Shown in pieces: positions 37,033 through 48,128 of a DNA stretch of 64,000 nucleotides. The DNA is from Cardinalis cardinalis (taxonomy: Eukaryota > Chordata > Aves > Passeriformes > Cardinalidae): the NCBI GenBank assembly GCA_014549065.1, contig JACDOX010000007.1, positions 11,763,648 to 11,827,647 on the forward strand, in the 5' to 3' direction. The position numbers and the translations under genes are program-made. The notes beneath the pieces are model-generated. The model saw only the letters and a list, made by a program, of their open reading frames with translations. It searched no databases and had not been told where the DNA came from. Position 1 is the stretch's first letter. Each line of letters begins with the position of its first letter.

Positions 37033-37994
37033 GCAGAAATTTATGTTGGAGAGAGATGATATCTTACAAAGAAGTAAACAAGTAGAATACAGTAATTATG
37101 ACATACATTAAAATAAAGAAATTGAGCCACTGGCTAAAACGAACATGAATATGTATTAAACTATACTTTGTAACTTAGACAATAAAAGGATAGTAGAAGT
37201 TTTGCCTATCCCTAGAAAAGCAGCAATGTTGGTGCTGAGGTCCAGGTTTTGTTACTGCATCTGGTAACTTGGCTGAAAGGATGAGTGACAGGAAACTTAA
37301 TACATAAAAATAACCACTATATTCTGAATGTTTATAAANTAGGAAATAGATAAGACTAAGTAAAGAAAATTAAATTTCAAAATCTTTTCAAGTGACTCAT
37401 GGGAGGCCACCTATGAATTGTGAGGTTAGAGCGCAAAAGAAAAGAAGGAATACACGTTGATTCTCAGTTGCTGACAGGGCTAACAACAGGCGTCTCATGG
37501 TTTGTACTTTGTTTTTCAAAATTATCTGGAAAAAAGGAAGCACATCTAGAGGGTAAAATCTACAGATGGCAGGAAATTTTTCAGATTAGTCCTGACTTAA
37601 GATTATTAGGGGTTTGAGAAATAAGCAGCAAATCCTCTTCAGCAGATCATGGTCAGTGCTGTAGACTGCAATGAAGTGCAGAGTGCATGGCAGCATCCAA
37701 CTCCCTTGGGAGTTCTGAATGCTCTGTCAGCTCAGGACAGCCTGGCTGTCGTTGGCAACTGCCCTGGGACAATGGGTGTCCAAAAGGTACCAGCAGTCAA
37801 AGAACACAGAGAAAACCTCAGAACATCTAACAAAACGTAGCAGAATGGACAAACACAGTAAGATTTCACAGTGATAAGGAGAGACTGGAATACTGTACTT
37901 AATATTGTTTAACATATTCCAAAAAAGTAAGATGAAGGAAAAGTGAGGAAATGGTCTCATAAACAAAAGATATAAAAGGATCATTTAAGACTTA

Positions 37995-38096
37995 GACAAG
38001 GATCTGAGCAGCCTAGTTTAATCTCGTCTAGCACTGAAAAGTGTGATGGATCATATGACCTTCAGAGATCCTCTCCAACCTAAGTTATTCTGTTAA
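37995..38096 (+). mobile_element. CR1 LINE 3' tail, degenerate, plus orientation
   Basis: A CR1-like ending: GGATCTGAGCAGCCTAGT, a decayed GATGACC...AGAGATCC segment and CTCCAACCTAAGTTATTCTG. The body upstream is too diverged to delimit. Confidence 0.65.
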
Positions 38097-38456
38097 TTAG
38101 AAAGAAAAAATATTTTATTGTTCAGTATATTCAGACAGCAATTCCTGAAACTGGCAAAATGAACAGCAGAAAAAATAGATTATGAATTCATTTTTGCAAG
38201 AGCTGCACTAGGAGCCAAAATAAGATTTCATTTTTGCAATTAAAAAAAAAGTATTGTATTATACAGATGTCCTGGATTGTGGGGGCAGAGTTGTTTGCCC
38301 TGACTCTCTCCAGCTCCTCTCCAAATAAGGTGGCCTTTGGAAAAGAACTCATCCCTCTATTTGATGCACATCATGAGAATTATGGCTCATGAAATAACAT
38401 TTTTCTAGGAGAAATCTTTCATTCCCTTAGAAAGTTCTTGTGCTCTTCTGTCAAGG

Positions 38457-38506
38457 AGCTGGTATTGGCCACCGTCTGAATCAAGACACTGGACTAGAAG
38501 GACGCT
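38457..38506 (+). mobile_element. Ancient CR1/L3-type tail fragment
   Basis: GGTATTGGCCACCGTCTGAA followed by GACACTGGACTAGAAGGAC resembles the older CR1/L3 3' region (GGTATTGGCCACTGTC...GGGCTAGATGGAC). It is short, so confidence is limited. Confidence 0.55.
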
Positions 38507-38830
38507 ATAATTATCTACTGTAATTATTACCATTTCCATGAGACATGACTCCTAAAGAGAAATTTTATGTTTGCTATCTCCCATGTTTATTCCATTAATC
38601 AAGTGATGTACTATTTTTAAGGGTTATTAACGAAATTTCACACTCTGAGAGATTCAAGAGTGAGTTTACAGTGTTCTTATCATGCCCACTCACAGCAGTA
38701 ATAATCTCCGTACCGTACCGAGCCCTTGATCAGACCTACGCATTAACCAGGGAATTATAATTTTTTGACAAGAGGTGCTGCAACAAAATTCCTTTATTTC
38801 TATTTATGTTCCCTAACCCCTAATGAGATC

Positions 38831-38966
38831 TCAAGAGATCCTCTGGAGATGCTCAAAACCCACTTTTCTTCTGCAACCTGCTTTAGGTGAACATGCTTTA
38901 GCAGGCGGTTGTACTAAGTCATATGCTGAGGTCCTGTCCAACCCCAGCAATTCTGTGATTCTGTGA
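38831..38966 (+). mobile_element. CR1 LINE 3' tail, plus orientation
   Basis: Degenerate CR1 sequence ending GAGGTCCTGTCCAACCCCAG and then two copies of ATTCTGTGA-like repeats, the CR1 3' signature. Confidence 0.8.
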
Positions 38967-39442
38967 GTTAAACCAAGTATTTCAAGGACTCTTTAATTCC
39001 AGAGACGAATTTTATTAGTAAAAAATTCATTCCTTCTATTGGATTTAAAATACAATCAGGCATCTGCCTTATAAAAGAGATTCCCCCAAGGCACAGAATG
39101 AATGAATTTGAAGATACTGGTCAAATTAACCTGAAAACAGTTCCTAATAGTTATATACATTATTAATATACATAACATTAGCATGGCTGTCATAACTAAT
39201 GGCTGCCTAAGAGTGCACCGATGAGGAAACCTTGTGACAGACACAAATAAAGTTCAGAAGAGGGAGTACGGGCATCTTTGAAACTCAGCGCAAATGACAC
39301 AATGAACATACATCTATAAATAGTGCTGCAACTAGGGAGGACCAAAAAATCAAAGAAGAGAACAGAATAAAATCTTAAACATTTCGCTTCAGCGAGGTGT
39401 TATAAAAATTTACATATAGATGGATTTACCTACTGAACATAC

Positions 39443-39604
39443 CTTGGCTGACCTAGTGATGGCACCGATCTCCGAATAAAGATCAGTGCTGTCTGGGAAC
39501 TTTTCTACCACCATAGTGCAGACATGGTGCAGGAGGGACTGTTTGTGCACTGTGTCCTTGACTTCTGGAACCTTCTCGAGGTAGCTCAACTCAAAAGCTT
39601 TGGC
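39443..39604 (-). CDS. FHOD3: FHOD3 window exon 5: FH2 domain
   Basis: This 162-bp, phase 0-0 exon encodes 54 residues (452-505). It begins AKAFELSYLEKVPEVKD, then TVHKQSLLHHVCTMVVEKF, and ends SEIGAITRSAK. The acceptor is TTACAG|GCCA after a T-rich tract and the donor AAG|GTATGT. Only a 479-bp intron separates it from the preceding exon, the shortest intron seen here. It encodes FH2 coiled-coil and post helices, including the conserved 'LLHH' segment. It also lacks a long ORF and was found by homology continuity. Confidence 0.95.
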
Positions 39605-40083
39605 CTGTAATGAAAAAAAAGGACATTAAAAATAAAGACATTAAAAATAAAAATGTTTACTCCTTCCCATGCAGATTAGCAGACAAAAACGATGACCAAT
39701 AAGGGGCAGAGGGGAAAGAAGAAGAATCCTACAGGAGAGGAAACTCATTGCTTTTATTAATTTTTAACTTGCTGAAGACTAGGCCTAAAATCAGTCCATC
39801 TGCAGTCAAATGACCCACGACACAGTTCTCACACTTTGAATGCAAAGCATCAATACTACACTTCAGGGAGTTACACTGGAACAGTGCTTAGCTCCACTTT
39901 CCTTCAGATTATGCTGAAAGAGGCAAGACACAACACAAAACACCCTAACACAGAATGAAAGCACGTTATATTCCCTAAATTACTTTTCTGGTACAAAATA
40001 AATAGTGGGTTGCAATTATCACAATGATTTTAATTTTTCCGAAGGAAAAAGCTGCAGGGGAAATGCAGGGACATCAGGCTTAC
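39605..40083 (-). other. FHOD3: FHOD3 intron between exons 4 and 5 (479 bp)
   Basis: This is the shortest intron seen. It is AT-rich, with a poly(T) tract at its acceptor (minus sense). Nothing else was seen. Confidence 0.9.
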
Positions 40084-40203
40084 ATTGGTTCCATTCAGAA
40101 AGTTCCCAATGGCTAGCAGAGTAGAAAGGATATATCCCAAAGTTTTATTGTGCTCCAGTTGGTCCATTCCCTCCTTCAGGTCTAGCAGTGGTTCTGCAAC
40201 TTC
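40084..40203 (-). CDS. FHOD3: FHOD3 window exon 4: FH2 domain
   Basis: This 120-bp, phase 0-0 exon encodes 40 residues (412-451), starting EVAEPLLDLKEGMDQLEHNK and ending with the FH2 hallmark ILSTLLAIGNFLNGTN. The acceptor is GATAG|GAAG and the donor AAT|GTAAGC. It has no long ORF of its own and was found by looking for the sequence that continues ...MDYEIVEK. The LAIGNFLN motif is one of the most conserved stretches of formin FH2 domains, so the identification is firm. Confidence 0.95.
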
Positions 40204-43200
40204 CTATCATAAGAACAGAAACAAGAAAGTGAAGGTTAGTTTTTAATTCTATGGTTTAGATTAATTACTGCAAAAAGTTCCTGAACTGGCGTCTTGCAGA
40301 GTGTAAACTGGCCATGTGTGCTGGCTTTCTTCCATGTTCCAACTAATAAATCACATGCAAGGACAGCAAAAAAAGTACATAAAATATTTTCCTACTGTTG
40401 TTCCTTCATGTATGCTACTGCCTTACTTGTCCTGGGGACTATCCTGTGATTCCAAACAGGAGAATGCTGCTGCATTTCAGTTAAATCCATGAACATGCCC
40501 AAGCCCCAACTAATAAAAAAAGCTTCTTAAAAGTAATTTTTTCTAATCTTTAAACAACAAATTTAAACAGTTAGAAACCTTGCTGACTTAAAATTTGTAG
40601 CTTGACCCTACAGCTTTCTTCAAACCATAACCATTTCTGTGTTTTAGATACGGTTTTGTGCTTGTGAGAATTTAAAACTGAAAAAAAAATCTGCTGTAAA
40701 CATCAGGCTTTACAAATAGTCTCATTTCAATATTTTAATTGAATGCGTCTTCCTCCTAAATATTTATTTCAAGTATAGATGTGCATACTGGTAAGGCTTG
40801 AAATCATAAATTCTGTTCCATTACCTCAGGAAGTGAACTGCACCAGAGAGTTCAAAGGAAGAGAGTGAGGGTAATTGAGTTGACAGAACTTATTTCTATG
40901 TCTCTGTGTGAGGCCCAGGGTTATTTATTTTGTATGCACACTAACAGTTCACATTGTTTCTATCTTCAAATGCCATTCTAACATCCGTGAGCAGCATTCT
41001 TTTCACAGAATCATAGAATGGTTTGTTTTGGAAAAGACTTGGGGATCATCTAGTTCCAACCCCTGTGCCATGGGCAGGGAGACTTTTTTCCCAATTTCCC
41101 ATATTGTTATACTCTTTATGAGCCAAGAAGCCAAAATTAAGCTGCTATTTTAGACCAAGAGGCAAAGTAATTGAGAATTTCACTTTCTTGGAGACACACA
41201 ATGGTTTCTTCAAGAACTGTAGTGATATTTTACCATAAAAGATGAATGAAATATATTTCTAGTCCCTACAGAAAAATTTGTCTCTTGAAAAGAACATGGA
41301 AAATTCAAGACAAATTAGGAGATGAGAGAGTGAGGTAAGTAGGTTATACATCAGAGGAGAGGTGCTAAATAATCCAAGACTTTATCAAAGTGAATTAAAA
41401 TGATACTGCTGCACAGTATTCTTTGAGTTGCTTTAAAGTCAGAGTTGATTTAGTTTGTTTTGTTGCATTATGGGATGACTTAAACTGCTCTGAATCTGTG
41501 GTAAACACGGGCTTCTGAACTATTTAATTTAGATAAATTTTCAACCTGCCAAAAAAACATCGCTAAAAGGCTAATTTAAAACATTCTCCAGGTAAATAAG
41601 AAGGTGGTATAAGAGGCTTCCAGGCCATACTGAGCCCTTCATTGAGCTATTTAGACAAGTTATCTAATCTTAGACTTTTTTGCATATAGTATACATTTAT
41701 AATTACTCTTTATTTCTTATTTTATTGTAGGATTAAAAAAACAATAAAAAAAGAGTGTGCAAGATACTGAACAATCAGACAAATCTCTGATTTTTTCAAA
41801 TTTACCCACTCTTGTTTCCTATATAACTCAACTTATACCTAAAGAGGGCAGATAGATAAGGTAGAGCTACCTCATATCCTTGGATACAACATTTTTATTT
41901 TTCAGTAAAAATTAGGTTTGAATGAAATTTGAAGATTGGTCCAGAACTTGTCTGAAAGACACCTTATAATGCCTGATTCAATGTTTGATGGACGTGTACA
42001 AATGAACTCAAATCATTGTACTTTTTTCATTTCTGCATCTGCTTTTATTAATTTCTGACCTTTTAAGTAGTCAGCAAAAAGGATATATTTGTCTGCAGTG
42101 ATCTTAATTAAAAAATAAAAATCCAAGTTTCTATTCCTGTTTTAAAGACCTATATAGCCCCTTTGAGATAACAGAATTTGACAATATCTGCATCATAAGT
42201 AATTCCATATGAAGAATGAATAGCAACACAGTGCAATCTTTTTAACCTCTTCTGTCTGTGCATTTAAACTAGGATACCAAAAGAAAGGGGAGGGAAATTA
42301 TTGTTCCACTAACGACCTTCGGTAAGCATTTAAGTTAAAATTCATTCATTTTTCTTTCATTTTAAATATTCTATAGAGAGCAAAGAGTGAATATTTATTC
42401 ATCCAGTTCAGCTCCTCACAGGCTGAGGATGCTCCCTACAAATGTACCCCTACTTGCTTCAGTTAATTAAATTCAAGCTAAGAAAGATGATTTCTCTTGT
42501 TATGCCTGAAAAGTTCTAATGAACATAAACAATGTATCACTTAGCCCATTTCTTGAACAATTCATATTCTTTTCTTTCAGGTTGTCAGAGATGAAGCTAA
42601 AACCTACTTAGGCAGAACTCTGTTCTTGGCAGGTTAGCGGAAGAGTCTCATGTATGAGAACTCTGGTCTTACCAATAACTCCAGTATTTCCCACTGTTGG
42701 TAACAGGGACCATCTAAAACTTTCAGCTTCATGGAAATAATAGCACTCATATCTTACATAAAATGTATGTGTAACTTGGTAAATAATATGAGTGCATCCT
42801 GAACTGCTATGAATTTTCCTTATTGCAAAATAAGATTAAAAAAGAAAAGATCAACCAAATGCCAGACAACAAAAAAAAAAGCAAGGCTGTGGAGCTAAGT
42901 GATTCTAGGACCTATGTTTCATGAAGGGTTTGACCTTTTGCAGATAGGTCTTCTGCAAAAACATAGTTTCAAGAATAGAAAAATGTTAGCAGCTCAAGGG
43001 TCTCTTTTTATCATCATAATCAATAATGCAAATTACTTCATTTTTTAAAAACGGAATATCACAGTATATTATTTCAGTCCAAATACCATGTACATTTACT
43101 GATTACCTGGAACTCTGACCTTAACCTTCTGTAACTGGAGACACCCAGATACTCACTCTGCCTTACACTCCTGATGTCTGATCCTGTTTCTTTGTCCTCA

Positions 43201-44756
43201 CCCAAGACCCAAGCTGTCTGTCCTATCTATGCTTGTCTGCTAGGCTTATCATATGCTCCTCATACTTTATCACACTTATCACATGTTACTTTCTCTACCA
43301 TTTTATGGTAAGTACTGTGCTTAGTCCTATCTACCTTCAAACAGGGACAAAAATGTTGGTTTTGTCTTCCCTACAGCTGTTGCTTCTCTGAGTAATTTAA
43401 GTATTTGAGACATTTTGTACTAGCATCCATTCCACATGGATTTTAGCTGGCAATAAATAAACTTTGTAGCAAAAGGAAACTCAGAATTTCTTTAGCTTTT
43501 AGTGGTGCTTCCAATGTTGCTTTTTGATTGAGAGAACCCTAGAAATTCCAGGTAAATGCAGAGATTAATAACTACTGCTAACTCAGCTTACATGAAAGGT
43601 ACAATTTAGCCTTGTGGTAACTTCAGAATAAATAGCTGCACCAGAGTGAAAAAAAACCAAAACAAAACAGAGCAAACTGGCAAAAAAGTATTCATGCCAG
43701 ATACAAGTATTTTGCCATACAAGTCAGAAATGTAAATGGCTAATACTAAAACATTCCAATAAAAAGCCTGAGTATTCGTGTGATTGCATGTCCTTACATG
43801 TAAGAGAATGAAATAAAGGTTGAGTTACCTTCACAGTATCACCTGCAAATCAATCCACTGTTGCGCAATTCATTAGATAACCATTGCTAGGTAAACATAA
43901 GGAATTTTCACGACCATGTGAAACTTTTTCCACGTTTCACTTTTTAGAATCCATATCACACAGTTATACTGATTTTTCAACACACATCTATGTGCACAGA
44001 TACAAAAGGAATATGTAGAGGAGAGAGCTGCTTTAACGGCAATGCCAGGGGTATGCACCAGAAGTGCAGCCAACAGGAAGCTCCTGTGCAGAGATTCNTG
44101 AAAGACCTTGTGAAAGGCGGCAAGTACCTGAAATCCCCTACACAGTTTCATTCTGTCTCACCTATGCACCAAAATTTAATCCTCTTTTTTAAAATTTGTG
44201 CCCATGATTCATCATTCTTGACAGACACCCCAATTATAGTGTTCTTTGAATGAATGCCAGCCACGGAGAAGGTGGCAACAACTGTGTGTGACTGAGCTGA
44301 ACTGTCATATCTTTTGTTTAGAATTTTGAGAGCTATAAACAAAAAAACCCTAATGGATGGTGTTTTCCGTAGTTCAAATGGATGTAAAATCAATACTCTT
44401 ATGCTATAAAACTGAATATGGTAGTCCTCACTCAATCTTTATGAAAGAAAAATTCTCATTGCTCTGAAGTAATTTCCCGAATAACGACATCTGGAGAAGA
44501 TGTGGCAGAGATTTAGGCCTCTTCTTTGTTTCAATATCATTAGTGACTTAATTAAAGGAAGGAAGACATAATCTCCTTATTTTCTTTTATAGAAGGAAGA
44601 GATTATGGAGGATCAGTTTAGCTGTTTCCTGCTTGGCCACCGAAACAAAAGCGGCCCATTTACCATTTCCTCAAAATGTCCATATAATACCAAGGTCAGG
44701 GAAAGATTAAGCAAAGCCTCGGAAGAGTCTCCACCCATTCCTGCGCTTTTCCTCAC
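40204..44756 (-). other. FHOD3: FHOD3 intron between exons 3 and 4
   Basis: This 4.6-kb AT-rich intron has a CR1 tail at 41003-41083. The small ORFs at about 43.9-44.4 kb lack any family signature. Nothing else was recognised. Confidence 0.85.
41003..41083 (-). mobile_element. CR1 LINE 3' tail, minus orientation
   Basis: TCACAGAATCATAGAATGG followed by GGGGATCATCTAGTTCCAAC is the reverse complement of the classic avian CR1 terminus. About 80 bp remain. Confidence 0.9.
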
Positions 44757-44939
44757 CTTTTCCACTATCTCATAGTCCATCTTGAAAGCCCAGAGCTGGA
44801 GCCTGGCGGAGAGTTCACTGATGGAGGAGAGGGTGAGAAGGAACTGCTCAGCGCTGCCCAGGGGGACATCGGGATTCGCCAGCTGTGCCTCCTGGATCTT
44901 CTGCTTTTCNTCCTCGGTGGGGATCATGGTCAGGATTTT
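44757..44939 (-). CDS. FHOD3: FHOD3 window exon 3: FH2 domain
   Basis: This 183-bp, phase 0-0 exon encodes 61 residues (351-411). It begins KILTMIPTE and passes through EEKQKIQEAQLANPDVPLG, EQFLLTLSSI and ELSARLQLWAFKMDYE before ending IVEK. The acceptor is GTGCAG|AAAATC and the donor AAG|GTGAGG. A single N at 44910 falls in the third position of a GAN codon (Asp or Glu). It encodes FH2 helices around the conserved 'EQFLL' and 'RL' positions. The frame stays open for a few codons past the donor, but that extension lacks homology. Confidence 0.96.
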
Positions 44940-45344
44940 CTGCACAGGGAGCCAAAAGGCAAACATCAGTGGTGGGGCTGAGAGGAATGTGAGGGCTGGT
45001 TGCTGTGTGACCCCACAGCAGCCACAGTAGAAGTCCTCAAGTCCTTGGCTGTTAAACTAGGACAGCANAGCAGCAACCAAGAACTAATCCACTGTAAAAG
45101 GAAGTGAAACAAGGACTGCTATCTCACACACCTGCAGTTTGTTTAAAAACGTATCTGGATTGAAATTTTTATTTTTTTNAAATCTGTATTCAGTAGATAG
45201 TAAGTGGCTAATCATGGGATGAAACACTGAAAGGCATGAAAGAAAATTGGTTAGGACTGATCTCATTGACTTTCATATGTTTAAGTCAGAACTTAATATC
45301 TTTTTGCAAGTTACATGTGGAAGTAAGGGTAGAAGGGGAACAGT

Positions 45345-45412
45345 TTTGTGGCCTGTGATTTACAGCAAGTCAGACTAGACTTTAAGGACCCTTTTAGCCC
45401 CAATATCTACAA
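45345..45412 (+). mobile_element. Possible ancient CR1-type tail
   Basis: GCAAGTCAGACTAGACTTTA followed by GACCCTTTTAGCCCCAATAT resembles the old CR1 ending 'GTCAGACTAGATGATC...GGTCCCTTCTGGCCTTGGAAT'. It is diverged and short. Confidence 0.45.
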
Positions 45413-46440
45413 ATCTTCCAGCACACTTGTAAGTATACAGGAATAACTTGAAGACTCCCGTCTCTTGCTGTCCCCATAATTTCTTACTTTTGCTCAGTCT
45501 GTTTTGTTTTTCTTATGGAACATGGAAACTATTACAGCTTACTAGGTCACTCCTAAAGATTTCACCCTAATGGACAACTTCCCAAGGAACATGCATTGAA
45601 TTTAAAGCTGAATTATGAATTGCATAACATATGGCCTTTTTTTCTTTTTATCTGAAAAAGGATCTCAGTATTTTCAGTTTCTGCTGTCAGTGTGGTACAA
45701 AATATTTAAATTTTCCCTTTAAGTCATAAATTTTACAGGCTTGTTTAAACGTCGCAGCTTTCCTTCTGAATTTATTGCTCTCTAAGGTATTGCTTCTTAA
45801 TCAGTTTTTAACACAATAAATGCACTTCAAAATAAAAACGAAAAGCAAAACAACATAAAGGCATCAGATAAATTAAGGTCTCCACCCTACCGATCAATGC
45901 CTCCTTAAAGCAAAGCAGATTTTTAACACAACTTATGTTTACTCATCTCAGGAATGACATGTTTTTGCTGTAGCCGTCTATAATGACAGAGGCTGTTTTG
46001 AAGGGGGGGAGAGAATAATAAAAATACAGCCAAAGAGCTATGAGACCTGCCAATCCAAACTACAGCCTTGTTCCAGCACTGGACATAGCCAATTCATCAA
46101 AGCAGCACAACTGCCCCCTTCCAGTACTGAAAGTTTCCCTGGCTGCTTGTACAGCATTGGAGCTAAGAGAGTATAGAGAGCAAGGGACTTCTCCTGGTCA
46201 ATCAGGCAAAGAACAAGAGTTAAGCAGGCAAATAATGTTCAATATGTTGAACTAGGACTTATTTAATTTCAGGCACAGAATTTCTATTGCTATCCATTTT
46301 CTTCTCTTGACCTCTGTAAACAGTACTAAAGAAGCATTTCTTCTGTTAATGTTGCCTCTCTCTCTTGCTCTTTGTCATAAATGATGACAGCAACAAAAAA
46401 AAAAGCATCCTTGCTTGGGCACAAGAAATTATTATCTTAA

Positions 46441-46459
46441 GAAAAAAAAAAAAAAAAAA
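46441..46459. repeat. Poly(A) tract
   Basis: An uninterrupted A run of about 18 followed by TAAAGAAG. No retroposon body was identified beside it. Confidence 0.9.
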
Positions 46460-46590
46460 TAAAGAAGAGGAGGAAAATCCCTCAACACACTCTGGTGCTT
46501 TTCCTTAGCCTGAAAGGACTGCTTGGAAAATATTCTGATGTACACGTGTTTCAACTGACAGCATTTGTGTATTGATTTTAAGATGTACCT

Positions 46591-46639
46591 ACCATCCATC
46601 CATCCATCCATCCATCCATCCATCCATCCATCCATCCAT
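46591..46639. repeat. (CCAT)n microsatellite
   Basis: About twelve uninterrupted CCAT/ATCC units. The minus strand reads as a spurious (MDGW)n peptide. Lack of interruptions suggests length polymorphism. Confidence 0.97.
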
Positions 46640-47728
46640 GCTGAAATCTGTAACTTGGGTCATTCCTAACATAAAACTAGATTTCTAAGTAGCTCCTTTA
46701 TGGTTTCAGTGCTGAATCAATACTCGTGTACAAAAGTCTGCAAAAAACCCCCAGACTGAGCCTGAAACTCATAAAGAAAGGTGCTTTGGAGTGTCCCTTG
46801 AAGGAATCAGGCATCTTAGTGCCTACTCCTCTCTTCCACAACAAGAGGAAGACAAGTCCTCAGCTGAGACAGGGCAGCTTGCAAATAGGATCATATTGGA
46901 CATCCATACATGGAGAGTTTATCAGTAGCCATGTGATGGGTTTAAAAATGCTTCTGATGCATTTTTGAAGGCTAACACTGCAGCAGTATTCTCAACAGCC
47001 TCCTACAAATAACTAGGATTTTGGCAGCTACTCAGGGATCCCACAAGTATTTTGTGGTGGGGCAATGCCTTCGCTCCAAATTTTACACTGCTTTGGGGCA
47101 TTTTAAAGAGAGCATAGGAACAGTAAGCCTTATTTCCAAAGGGACTCTCCTCCTCCTTGAGCTTTATATAAACATCACAAGATAGATGGAGCTGACAAAA
47201 AGCATTCAAGTCCAAGTTCTGCAAGACTGCTGTGCTGCATACCATACTATGTGAAACAGGGGATGCCAAACAAAAGAGCCTGTGCTTGTGGTGCCAGCTG
47301 CTGNGGATCAGCCCTGCTGCTGAAAGCCCTGCCTTGGTGGGGCCAGAGCTGCTGGCAGGTCTCACNCCATCCCACGTGCAAGTGCCCCCATAACAACGAC
47401 CTACACCTGACCTGCTTGGGGAAATGATTCTGATCCTGCTGATCATCATCCTTGGTGTGCCCCTGAGCAAGTAGTGAAATGCTCCTCTTCTTGATTTCCA
47501 CTCTGTGACTAATTTGAGCCATTTGTTTGGTGCTGGAAACTGATGAGTACACCATCTGCCCCTTTTTTATTATTTTAGTTTTTATTTCTATTACTTTTTG
47601 AAAATAAACCTAACGGTAAAAGTAGCATAAAATCACAGCAGGGCAGAAGGTTACTGGCACCTGATGTGACCATTAAATCACAAACAGCTTAGAGTCCAAT
47701 CATTAGTTCATATTGATCTTCCCAGTAC

Positions 47729-48128
47729 ACAGAATCCCAGAGTGGGTTATGTTGGAAGGGACCACAGTGGGACTACTGATCCAAGCTCCCTGCTCAAGCA
47801 GGGCCATCCCAGAGCACATGGCACAGGATTGCAACCAGATAGTTTATGAATATCTTCAGTGAGGGAAGACTCCACAGCCTCTCTGGGCACCCTGTTCCAG
47901 TGCTCAGTCACCTGCACAGCAAAGAAGTTCTTCCTCATATTCAGGTGGAACTTCCTGTGCATCAGTTTCTGCCTATTGCTCTTGTCCTATTGCTGGGAAC
48001 TACTGAGAAGAGCCTGGATGTATCCTCTTGACACCCTCCCTTCAGATACTTAAATACTCTCAGTTTGCTTTTCCCCAGGCTGGACAGGCCCAGCTCCCTC
48101 AGTCTTGTCTTGTAACTGAGGTGGTTTC
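47729..48128 (-). mobile_element. CR1 LINE, 5'-truncated, minus orientation
   Basis: About 400 bp match the 3' part of avian CR1 in reverse orientation. The low-coordinate end begins AGAATCCCAGAG...TTGGAAGGGACC, the complement of the usual CR1 3' end. Inside lie the complements of the typical 'CTGTGCAGGTGACTGAGCACTGG' and 'GCTGGGCCTGTCCAGCCTGG' segments. The minus-strand ORF here (NMRKNFFAVQVTEHWNRVPREA) is the tail of CR1 ORF2. It is truncated and non-functional. Confidence 0.9.

Larger units (their letters stand above)
28919..39442 (-). other. FHOD3: FHOD3 intron between exons 5 and 6 (10.5 kb)
   Basis: This is the largest intron inside the FH2 region. It holds a cluster of CR1-type tails (37995-38096, 38457-38506, 38831-38966), a perfect 11-bp-arm palindrome (37010-37032), a MEF2-like site CTATTTTTAA at 38611-38620, and short poly(A) runs. 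A moderately GC-rich stretch at about 31790-31990 may be an old LTR, but I could not place it. No exon was recognised. Confidence 0.8.

Noticed and set aside
46432..46635. ORF with (MDGW)n peptide
   Set aside because: This is simply the translation of the (CCAT)n microsatellite.
47003..47470. Minus-strand ORF of 155 codons
   Set aside because: It has undefined residues, no recognisable domain, no splice context and biased composition next to a CR1 copy. It is consistent with a chance open frame in moderately GC-rich intron.
47747..47962. Minus-strand ORF NMRKNFFAVQVTEHWNRVPREA...
   Set aside because: It is the decayed tail of CR1 ORF2 within the CR1 fragment, not a host gene.
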